The notes beneath the pieces were generated by a model that did not search any database, was not told the origin of the DNA, and saw only the letters and a list, made by a program, of their open reading frames with translations. A stretch of DNA of 64,000 bases from Gnetum montanum (lineage: Eukaryota; Streptophyta; Gnetopsida; Gnetales; Gnetaceae): positions 342,957 through 406,956 of the forward strand of contig MNCI01017937.1 in NCBI GenBank assembly GCA_015680685.1, in the 5' to 3' direction. The position numbers and the translations under genes are program-made. Numbering within the stretch: position 1 is the first letter of the stretch; every line of letters starts with the position of its first letter. Below are positions 34,585 to 44,644 of this stretch, piece by piece.

Positions 34585-37500
34585 ATGGAATCATCCCAAA
34601 ACTCCAGTGCATGCGCCTTCATAGTCCCCACACAAGAACAATATAACTACATCTATGTGAAGATTCAGGCCAACCTTCCCATTGACCACACAGAACAGAA
34701 GGCAAAACAAAACTTCGAGCGCATATACATGGGAGGTGATGAATTTGTCCCCTCTATATATGACATCATCCCCCTTTCTGATCCTCATAATAGGCTCATC
34801 TCCAAGCTCCTTCTAGCAAGGGGCCAAAATACATGGCAACCCAATGAGGAGCCCCAAAACCACCATGATGTAGATGACTTCGAAGCACAATCTGAACCTG
34901 AGGATTCATACCACACCCTTAGTCCCCATGCCTATGTGAACCCATCACTCCATCCTCGCATGGGACAGAAGGCTACTCACCAAGTGTCAATGAGCACACA
35001 AGCACCAGTATCCCAACAGAGATTACCCACCCCCATTTCCACCTAGTACATACCGCACGTGCAAACACATGGGGCCACTTTCACTACATCGGCCCTGCAC
35101 ATCTAGGGTGTCACTTCATAGTTTGTGGCTAGGCAAGGAACCATACCCCTTGTTCAACAACCCACTCACTTCAACGTGCCACATCCCACAACCGCAACTC
35201 TGAACATTGCTCCACAGTAACAAATGACAACCCAACAACCTCCCCAACCAACTAATCTGCCTACCGCTCAAGAGTGGGCAGAAGCCAAACAAATGATGCA
35301 AGCATTAGTTGAAGAGGTAAAGCACCTCAAAACGGCAAACACTGAACAAGTTAAAGTACTAGACTTCTACCACGATGATCCAATTAGCACTTTAGTGCCA
35401 CCGTTAGCTTTGCCCAAGGGAATCACACTTCCATAGCTAACCAAATACAACGGGAAGGTAGATCCAAATGCTCACTTAGTCATGTTTCGATCAGAAACTC
35501 TATTGCTTCAAGCTTGGCCCCACGCAATCTTGTGCATGTTTGCTATGTCCTTAACAAGCGTAGCCTTAGACTGGTATAGAGCCTTGCCATGTAACTCAAT
35601 ATCCTCTCTTGAGGATCTGTTACACTAATTTGTTACCAGGTTTAAGTATAACCTGAAGCCTGAAGCAACCCTAGACACTCTGATACAGGTCAAATAAGCA
35701 CCACTTGAGCCTATGCAAAAGTTCATCCAACGATGGAGTGCAGCCCTTAACGAACTTCATGAGCCCATCCCTGAAAAGTATTTGCTTACGATTCTGAAGG
35801 GAGCCATGAATGACTTCATTAAGTCAAAATTGTACTATCTAAGCACTCAAATGTTGAGCCAAGCGTTCACACAGATCAAGAACATTGAACAAGTTGCACA
35901 AACCAGCAATGACCCCACCTATGTGGCTTACAAGAACCAACTCGTTGCCAAACAAAAGGCAACAACGGAAACTGTGGCCGCAAGCACAAAAACAACTAAC
36001 ACCAGTGCAACAACAGGGGCCACCTTAAGGTCCAATTTTCAATGCAAGGATCACTCTAAGTACACATCGCTACCTGCGTGACCTTCGGAACTACTAGAGC
36101 AACTTCTTAAAGCTGGGAAAATCCAATACAAACACGTAGCGGAGAATGCTTGCTGCCAACATGACAGGTACTACGAGTTACTGAGGAACCCCACCTTAGT
36201 AGCACCAAATGAGCCCCCGGTTCCACGACATTTCAAGTTAGACCAATTCTGTCACTACCACCAAATGTCTGGTCACAATATCGACACCTATCATGCGTTA
36301 AAGTATGATCTACAAGCAATGATGGAACGGGGCCAACTGAACGTCAACACCCTGAATCAACCTAGCACAAACAATGCCTCCTATGTCATAAACTCCATTG
36401 GCATAGATAGTAAGCCTAAACCTGTGTAGCAACCTTTTGTGATTCATGTGCCTCCCAGCAAGGCCACAATCCCCTCCGCCTCCACAAGCAAGGGGCCTCC
36501 CATCATCATCAAGGTATCACCTAGAGCATCGACGACACCTTTCGTGGTCAAGGTACCACCACCTCACATGTTTGCTAAGACGTTAAACTGGTAAGATGCA
36601 ACACAATCCCAAGCACTGAAGACACTCTTTGTGGTCAAAGTACCACCAGAGTCGTCCGCTAAGACGTTAAAGTGACATGTTGCACCAACGACAATAGCAA
36701 AGAAACCTTTCATTATCAAGGTGCCACAACAGGCTAGTCAAACAACAACAACACCTCCTAAACTTCCATTTGTCATAAAAGTGCCACCACGCGATGGCCC
36801 CTCACTTACCCTGAGCCCAACCGTAGGAAATGTCTCAACCTCTCCTCCCTCAAGAGTCAACCTTGCCAACAACACGGATAAGCCTACCAAATGGTAGCAG
36901 AAGAGGAAAAACGAACAACGAACAACATCCACAGCTAAAACGAAGGACACACCTAGTATACAACAACTGAACACTGGGAGCCCTACCCCTAATCCCAAAC
37001 AAACCAGGCCCAAGCCCTCAACCCATACAGAGGCAACCAACACAACGACAGACAACATAGACTTTGTAGCTACACTAGCCCAAGTGAAACAAACGCTCAA
37101 ATAAAAGAACACAACCATGAGCTTGAACAATTTGGTCATGACATCATCAACCCATTGCGAAGCCTTAGCGCAAACATTAGCATCCATTCCTGTTACAGAG
37201 GACATCCCTGCTAACATGGAATCCATCTGTGCAATGATTTCACAACACATATCACAAGGATTGGGTTCAAACACCTTAGCCTTTCGTGATGATGCAGTTA
37301 AACGTAACCCTGAACGAGTGGAAGTCACAACAACTCCATTATCGATTAGTGTGTGTGTTGGGCAATGTACCATTCGCAGAGTGCATGTTGGTGACGGTGC
37401 AGCAACAAACGTAGTTCTATACTTTGTCATCGACAAACTAGGCATGGCAGATGAGATCATGCTAACAGAAACCACGTGTTTAAAATCTTTCAATGGATCA

Positions 37501-38034
37501 TGTGTCATAGTTAAGGGCACAATCAACTTAGCCTTTGTGGCAGGAGAATAATTCCCCACCAGCGCAGAATACACTGTCATAGAAGAGATGCCTAGTTTCA
37601 ACATGATTCTTAGTAAACCTTGGCTAGCACAACAACGAGTCGTTTCCTCACTAATACATCAAGAAATTTTCCTTCCATACGAAGGTGGACAAGTCATTAT
37701 ACATGGCGACAACACTCCCTTTCAAGCTGACCACAACATAGACATGTCATAGGTCTTGAGAGAGGAGCCTCTTGAAGCAACACCTACAACAACAAACACA
37801 ACACCTAGAACTAAAATGCCTGAACAAGGGGTAAAAACTGAAAGCCTCCCAGAGCAAACTAGCGCACCTCCTAGATCATGTCTGACTGAGAAACAACCGC
37901 ATAATCAAGACTCCCCTATGGCCAAAGACACGTCTGATCTCCGCCCACTCTTCACCTTTGTTCATTGTGCATATGTCACCTTAGTTTATATTGTATTAGC
38001 TTACGCGTTCTCTCATGGCCCGAAAAGGCCTTAA
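34585..38034 (+). pseudogene. Element F gag-protease polyprotein
   Basis: ATG 34585 opens a frame of about 1,150 codons that can be followed to TAA at 38032, with about 15 internal stops and no obvious frameshift. The N-terminal 150 residues are homologous to element E. A capsid region spans about 35430-35930 (LTKYNGKVDPNAHL, ...MQKFIQRWSAALNEL). A knuckle-like FCHYHQMSGHNIDTY lies near 36250 with the last Cys replaced by Tyr. A Pro/Lys/Thr-rich linker contains repeated PFVIKVPP units (36470-36800). A retropepsin-like RVHVGDGAATN segment is at about 37380 and MILSKPWLA at about 37600. After the protease the C-terminal tail is unlike E and ends in a short hydrophobic stretch. No polymerase follows. 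Confidence 0.85.
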
Positions 38035-38500
38035 ACTAAACCATGGCCCAAAAAGGCCTTAAACTAAACCATGGCCCAAAAAGGTCTTAAACTACCACCG
38101 TTTCACATTATTTTCTATTTTTTGGTGCATTTCAGTTTATGTTTTCTGAGGTTTCTATTTAATATTGCTTTCTCTAGTAGCTTTTGTTTACAGGATCATA
38201 CAGATGCACACACATGCATCCACACAGAGCAGTTCTGGCATCATGACTTAAAACTGATACCATAGAATTTCCTGGTGTCATGACCGTAAACCGACACCAT
38301 AGAGCTCTGTTTGACATGACACTAAACTATCACACTCATTCACCAGAGTCCACTAAGACTATAAACTAGCTTGCCTCTTCATAGTCCGCCACGACTATAA
38401 ACTAGCATCGTACCATCTGCTACGACGATAAACTGGCAACGTCCAATGGGTTATGACATAAAACTAATCCATGACAGTTCGCTAAGACTATAAACTGGCC
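38014..38500 (+). repeat. ~29-bp tandem repeats in the 3' region of element F
   Basis: Three neat GGCCTTAAACTAAACCATGG-type units (38014-38097) overlap the end of the coding frame. About nine looser units follow at 38230-38500 (ACGACTATAAACTAGCATCG type). Between them an acceptor-like pyrimidine tract ends in TTTACAG near 38192. The core TTAAACT(A/G)G(C/T)A is shared with G and E. Confidence 0.85.
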
Positions 38501-39836
38501 ATATCATTTCTGGCACATTCATCCACTACTGTAATTCATGAAATTTCTTCATCAATGCCTGCTGCATCATTGATCACACCGGCTCTGACAACACTATTGC
38601 TGCTCATTTTGTTTACCTTAAGTTTCACATGGTGCCTCCATTTTCATTAGTCACATTCATGTCTAAAATGTTCGCTAACTAGTTCACTTGTGGTTTTCTT
38701 GTCTTCTTGGAGTTGTGTTTGCAGGATGACACCTAGTGGTGCTCATACACGGATACACTTCATCACGGTGATAAGGTGCCACATTGTTTCTGACACACGT
38801 AACCAGGTTAATCAATCTGTTCAAAAGTACATTCCCAGTTTGCAGTATATTCTCTAGTTCCCCAACACTCTTGTTCCCTTTCCTACCCANAGAGAAATAG
38901 GCCCTTTGTTTGATGTTAAAGAGAACCTATTGGCAGAGATCCAAAGCTGTGCAATGCGATGTTACTTGAGCTTTTGAGACATGAGTGTTTGTTTTCAAGA
39001 CAACTACCTTCCCGTGTGAGGCTTATGGGAAGTGCCAAGGGTCTTGTGGTTCATTTTGCTCTTTGCTCTTTGCTATTTTCTTTTTCTTTGTTTTTCTTTT
39101 TTTTTCCTTTTTTTTGCGTTTTATCTCTTTTTTTTATTTCTTTTTTTTTTGCCTCTTTGTTTTTTGGCAAGAGCTTTCTTTCAATTTNCAAAAAAAAAAG
39201 AAATAAAAAAAAGAGATAAAACGCAAAAAAAAAGGAAAAGAAAAGAAAAACAAAGAAAAAGAAAATAGCAAAGAGCAAAGAGCAAAATGAACCACAAGAC
39301 CCTTGGCACTTCCCATAAGCCTCACACGGGAAGGTAGTTGTCTTGAAAACAAACACTCATGTCTCAAAAGCTCAAGTAACATCGCATTGCACAGCTTTGG
39401 ATCTCTGCCAATAGGTTCTCTTTAACATCAAACAAAGGGCCTATTTCTCTAGAGAACACAACCCATCATCACGCGGCCAACAAGTCCTCTTAAACACTAA
39501 ACAAGAGTCTTGTTCCACCAAAGGACGCACATCTTATGCCTTGATTCCGAGTCTGCTAAACAATGGCTATTGACAAGGATCAACATGACCTGTATACACA
39601 CCAGCGCATCCCCTTTACCATGCACAATCCCTTGATCAGGTCCCAATCCCCACAATTTTCATTTCCCTATCCAGCTACAAACTTCATTTCCCCAATCCCA
39701 TGTACTACTGAACACGGTGCGATGAAATTTGGCCAAGTGTCAAAGGACAATGCTACTAAGTTACTTGTGGTGTTTTGTACTTCTTTGCCAATGCTTCTTG
39801 GGTCGATTCCTCCAAGAATCAACAAAGAGGGGCCAA
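38501..39836 (+). other. 3' untranslated region of element F with polypurine tract
   Basis: No coding frame I trust. It holds a second acceptor-like tract (TTGTGTTTGCAG near 38724), a 260-bp inverted repeat with two Ns, and the AAAGAGGGG polypurine tract (39824-39832). The last 80 bp align with G. Confidence 0.7.
38891..39450. repeat. Near-perfect 261-bp inverted repeat bounded by Ns
   Basis: Arm 1 (38891-39151) is the reverse complement of arm 2 (39189-39450) apart from small length changes in homopolymers; the spacer is 37 bp. Each arm is immediately preceded by an N (38890, 39188). Neighbouring repeats are far more diverged, so this is either very recent or an assembly artefact. Confidence 0.95.
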
Positions 39837-41654
39837 CGAAACACCATAAAATTCTGAGTTTAGTACTTCTCCAACGAGAATTGAGCTAAGTCATGATGCT
39901 CCCCAGCATGACTAAAGCTTGAGGGCCTCACAGATAGCTTCAAGCAGAGTCAAAATCAACAAAAAATAGTTCCTTGGGATCCACAGAAGACTACAATGAC
40001 ATCTGGAATGAAGCTTGGCAAATCTTGAGCTCAAAATACTTGGTTTTCACTAAGTAGGCATCTTGTACATTGGCCTATACATGCCCAGCATAGAGCCTAG
40101 CGTACAACAACTTTTCGGCCCCAAAAATGAGTCAAAAAATGCTAGAACTAAGCGTCTCTACCCCCCAGGACCTTTGGCAGGATCCCCAGCAGCTCTCAGG
40201 CACTTGAAAATCAAATTTTGGGCTCTAAATAATGGTCTTTCATTCCTCTACGCCCAGCGTATAGGCCCAGGGTGTAGCCAGCGTAGAGAGATTTTTGGAC
40301 CCTAGAAATGAGTCAAAACATGTCAGAACTGAGTGTTTGGACTGCCCAAGACCTTCCCCAGGGTCCCCAAGAACTCTTAGGCACTTGAAAATGAAATTTT
40401 GGGCTCCAAATTATGGTCTTTCATTCCTCTATGCCCAGCATAAAGCCCAACATAGAGCAATTTTTGGGCCCCAAAAATGAGTCAAATCATGCCAAAACTG
40501 AGTGTCTGGAGCCCCTAGGGCCTTCCCCAGGGTCCCTAGTAGCTCTTAGGCACTTGAAAATCAAATTTTGGGCTCCAAATTATGGTCTTTCATTCCTCTA
40601 TGCCCAGTGTAAAGCCTAGCGTAGAGCAACTTTTGGGCCCCAGAAATGAGTCAAAACATGCTAGAAATGAGCATCTAGACCCCCCAGGACCTTCTCCAAG
40701 GTTCCCAATAGCTCTCAGGCACCTAAAAATTAAGTTTTGTCCTTAAAATGAAGCATTTTCATGTGTTTATGCTGGGTACATTTTTGGTGTACGTTGGCAT
40801 GCTATACGCTGGCATCCTGTATGCTGGCATCCTGTACGTTGGCATGCTATATGCTAGCATCCTGTACACTAGCATCCTATACGCTGGCATCTTGTATGCT
40901 GACATCCTATACACTGGCATGCTATACACTGGCATCCTATACGCTGGCACCCTATACGCTGATGTATGCTGGCATGCTGTACGGTGTACAGTTGTAATTT
41001 TCTTTTGCACCCGGTCAATGCGCCACGTGTCACCCAACCTGAGTCTAACATCTAAACTTGTATAAAAGTACCAATTTTTCATTAGGTCGATGAGGCAATT
41101 TTGAGAAAAAAACCAAAGAAAAACAGAGACGTTGAGAACCAGAGTAGAGAACCTTGTACGCTAGACAACCCTGTACGCTGAGCATATAGCCTCTACGCTG
41201 TGCCTACAGTGTGAGCCAGCCCATAATCATCCTTGCATCCATCAGGGCTTTTCGTCCATCTTGTGTCAAAGCGACAACTACGTTAGACCGGTGCATTGTA
41301 ACTCTCATTTTGAAATGCCATTGTTACATTTTCTTTCTAAACTCTGTTACACTTTGCATTAATTGTTGCATGTATTCTGTTTACGCTGTTTTACGTTTAC
41401 GCTTCGTTCGCATCAATTATGTTGTTTACGCTCTATTTTACGCCTGTTAGGCCATTCACGTATAACCCAGTGTATAGCACCTCGGTGTATGTTTGGGGAA
41501 ATCCTTACTTGATCCGCGTGCAGACCATCCAAGGTACTCTGCCTTCGTTTATTTCCGCTCACCCTCAGGCGAAGGTAGGATCTTCTGTGCGTATCCGGTA
41601 GTCCCACGGTCTCTGTTTCCTTCCAGCCAGAGACTGACGATTTTGGATGGTACA
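39837..41654 (+). repeat. 3' LTR of element F
   Basis: 1,818 bp, CGAAACACC (T-to-C at the first base) to GGTACA. The 181-bp landmark GGTCTTTC occurs only three times (40234, 40415, 40584). The 15-bp array, G-box and TATA box are all present. ACCTT follows. Confidence 0.95.
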
Positions 41655-42106
41655 ACCTTCCCCTAGTTGTTTCTTGAATTTGAATAGCCAATTCAAATTT
41701 TTTTTTTGGCTATATGGATCATCTCTAATCTCTTTTGGTCATCGCCTATCAAAACACATCTTTCAAGAGAGGAATCTTCTGAGCTTGGGAGATGTCTCCT
41801 TCATGGGTGAGATGTCTCACTTGAGATGTTCCAATAGTTTGGGAGAAATCTCCTTTAAGACATATTTACTTTGTATAGCAATCTCTAACAATTCCAAGAT
41901 GTCTCTTGCCCGATGTGAGATGTTTGCTATAAAGACTTAGCTCTCAACATATATGTCTTTTACATGTCCAAGACATCTTCTGTGAAGTCCCAACTCATAG
42001 ACAAGACATCTTATTAACCTTCAAGATGTCTTCATAGAGCCAAAAAACTACAAAAACTAGATGTAGTGTAGAGAATAAGGAAATCAAAAGAGCTATCCCT
42101 ACACCA
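41655..42106 (-). repeat. Left (3') LTR of element B, inner part
   Basis: Continues the LTR interrupted by F and aligns with 47860-48268, including GAGATGTCTCACTTGAGATGT. It ends CTACACCA (TGGTGTAG start on the minus strand). Confidence 0.88.
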
Positions 42107-42121
42107 ACTCTTCCATCCTTC
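42107..42121 (-). other. Polypurine tract of element B
   Basis: GAAGGATGGAAGAGT on the minus strand directly before the LTR start TGGTGTAG. Confidence 0.7.
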
Positions 42122-42321
42122 AAAAAGTAAACTCATGTAAACAAGAAAGTAGGAGTTGAGGTGATCTCCCACTCATGATGTTTGATTTCATGGATCCATA
42201 CAACATCATCAATAGATTGATTATTCTAATGGATCAAGTACTCATATCTCTTCACTTCCTGAGTTTTCAAAGCTTTTCTCCACTTGAGTACGATTACCTT
42301 TCCCTTCATTAAATACTTAGA

Positions 42322-44300
42322 CTATCTAATAGGCCACTTTAACTCATTGATGCTACCATGTATGGTCTTCTTATCAATTAGTCTATGATAGTGTAAAAGA
42401 TTTGAAATATTAAGCACAAAACACATACTAACATATTTTGGTAAATCAATTTTAAAAGTATTATCATTAATCTTGGCCTTAATTCTGAAAGGCCCAATAT
42501 TCTTATATTTCAACTTTGAGAAGTTAACACCTCTCAACTACTTCTTCTAGAATTACAAGCACTAGTTCACTGGTAATTTTTTCTTTCAACAAGGCAAAGA
42601 TTCCTTAAGTTTCGTTATCCCACTTAAAATATTTATTTTTCTTCAATAAAGAAAATTTACAATAAGAAATACCATGGAAATTTTTGATGAATCATTTATA
42701 AAAAATTACTAAACGAAGAAATGATCTTACCTTCTCAACATTCTTAGGAGTTTGCTGATCTTTAATAGCCTTCACCTGGTAGCTTTAATTCAAATTTTGT
42801 TTTTAGACATCACATGCTTTAAATATGTGATTTTTCCTTTCAAGAAATGACTTTTATTCACATTGATCATTAAATATGCCTCAAATTTAAGACATACCAT
42901 TTACAAGTGATCCAAGTTCTCTTGCTCATTAGAGCCATACACCAAAATATCATAAGAAAAGACAATATAATACTTGCCAATAAAGTCCTTCAACACATTA
43001 TGCATCCACATCATGAATGTAGTAGGTACATTCATGAGTGCAAATGACATCACCATTTATATGGTATCTTGAAAGCTATCTTTCATTTATTACCAAGCCT
43101 AATTCTAATTTGATTGTAACCACTCTTCATATCAATGTTGCCAAAAATCTTTGTATTAATAAGAACATCAAGGATATCATCCATCCTTGGAATACAAAAC
43201 CTATACCTTACTATTATCTTGTTCACAAATCCTAAAATAAATGCATATCCTCTATTCATTCTTGTCCTTCTCTAACATTAGCACTACTGAAATTGCAGAA
43301 GGTAAAATGGATTCCATCACCAAACCATTTGTAAGTAGCTTCTCTACTTGCCTTTGCAATTTAGCCCTCTAATTAAGTGTCATTTAGTATGCTATCTAAT
43401 TTGGAATGGTAGAAATAGGGGTGAAATCAATCTAATGTTATACATTCCTCATTGATGGGAATCCATCTAATTACCCTTTGAACACCTTAGGAAATTTCTC
43501 CCTTAAGCCTAGCACACATGTAAGAGGTTCAACATGTACATCATTATGATTAGAAGAAACTATTGATACAAAAACAAATTCAATACCTATTTCATCATGT
43601 TTCTTAATGTATTCTCTCTATCCTAGAAGGATTAAGGAAACACTAAGTGAGCTTTGCTAACTCACTTATTTAGGCATCATAGGAATCAACTCATAGATTC
43701 CATCAGATGTATCTAAACATCATATATTTTTTGACCCATCAAACTAAGAACCATTATTAAAATTCCAAGTTCTATAAATGATTACATCCATATAATCTAT
43801 TGGAAGCACATCACACTTTACAACATCATGAAAACTCTTAATTTGAAATTTCAAAGTACATTATTTCCTAACCTCTTGAGAGAAATTTGTAGAAAGCCAA
43901 TGTATTTGATAGGGTCTAAGATGAGGATTAGTTACCAAGCCCAATCCAGCAATTGCCCTAGAAGAAATAGCATTTTCTTAAGCTTCCCTCATAATTAAAA
44001 TATGAATTCATTCCCCACTAAGCAAACATCTAGCCCCAATCTAAAATAACAAATTTTTATCATGATAATCTTCTCTATTCACATTTGCCATGAGTGCATA
44101 AGAATTTAATTCAGAAAATTTTTCAATATTGGGAACATTAAGATTAACTCTTTAAAGATCTTGACATGATTTCTCCTTCACCCCCATGGTTTGCACATCC
44201 TTAACCTTGGCTACCTTGTGAATTGGACATTTTCATTATATGTGTTCCCATTATCCACACTTAAAGCATTGAATTTGTTTGATGTGATTCCCTTATCTCA
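42322..44300 (-). pseudogene. Element B gag end, RT and integrase C-terminus
   Basis: Minus strand, 5' to 3'. A CCHC knuckle CFKCG-x-WEH-x4-C lies at 44267-44227. A decayed protease region follows (43700-44050). RT contains a PTTFM-MHNVLKDFIGKY segment (about 43000) and SYDILVYGSN (about 42950; normally FDDILVYSSN, so the first catalytic Asp is lost). The RNase H start VRSFLRLV-FYK-FIKNF is at about 42700. The integrase C-terminal KYKNIGPFRIKAKINDNTFKIDLP lies at 42460-42520 and LLHYH at about 42380. Most of RNase H and the integrase core are deleted between about 42590 and 42540. A CCHC knuckle and this integrase end suggest a chromovirus-type element. Confidence 0.75.
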
Positions 44301-44612
44301 TAGCAATTTGATGTGATTCTATATTTATTTTAACACAAATATCTACAGAAAGATTTAGTTAAAACTTTAGCATTAGGAACTCAACAACTTTTGAGTTATT
44401 ATATCTTAAATTTGCACTACTAGAATTACTATGATTTTTGATAGGTTGAAAAGAACATAATAAAATCTAAGCTTTTGGATATCTTTTTTAGCACTTCTTA
44501 TTTTAAAATTGTAGATAAATTCAAAATATTTATAAAAATATAAATTTTATTAGATTATTCATTGTAAAGTTAAGATTTTCAAGAAATTCTTTTGCTTCCT
44601 ACAATTATATCA
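44301..44612 (+). other. Junction with, and presumed short 5' LTR of, copia element K
   Basis: AT-rich sequence ending ATATCA (44612) just before the K primer site. Two copies of TTTGATGTGATTC (44279-44291, 44308-44320) belong to the basic region upstream of B's knuckle. I cannot place the 5' border of the K LTR or its target duplication. Confidence 0.4.
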
Positions 44613-44613
44613 C

Positions 44614-44627
44614 TTGGTATTAGAGTT
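44614..44627 (+). other. Primer-binding site of copia element K, initiator Met-tRNA type
   Basis: TTGGTATTAGAGTT, a slightly decayed TGGTATCAGAGC as used by most plant Ty1/copia elements. Confidence 0.85.
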
Positions 44628-44644
44628 CTACGTTCATCTACAAA

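Larger units (their letters stand above)
31673..41654 (+). mobile_element. Tat-like element F, complete but gag-protease only
   Basis: 9,982 bp between exact ACCTT duplications (31668-31672 and 41655-41659). LTRs are 31673-33880 and 39837-41654. The internal region holds a long gag-protease frame, 3' tandem repeats and a polypurine tract, but no RT, RNase H or integrase. It is therefore non-autonomous by structure. It keeps more CpG than its surroundings and the LTRs are still very alike, so it appears to be one of the youngest insertions here. Confidence 0.93.

Noticed and set aside
36738-37604. 288-codon minus-strand open frame
   Set aside because: Lies opposite the F gag-protease frame, which has family homology in E; the minus frame is a shadow of a biased coding strand.
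38959-39382. Identical 80-100 residue frames on both strands
   Set aside because: Copies of each other through the inverted repeat; Phe- and Lys-rich tails come from T and A runs.
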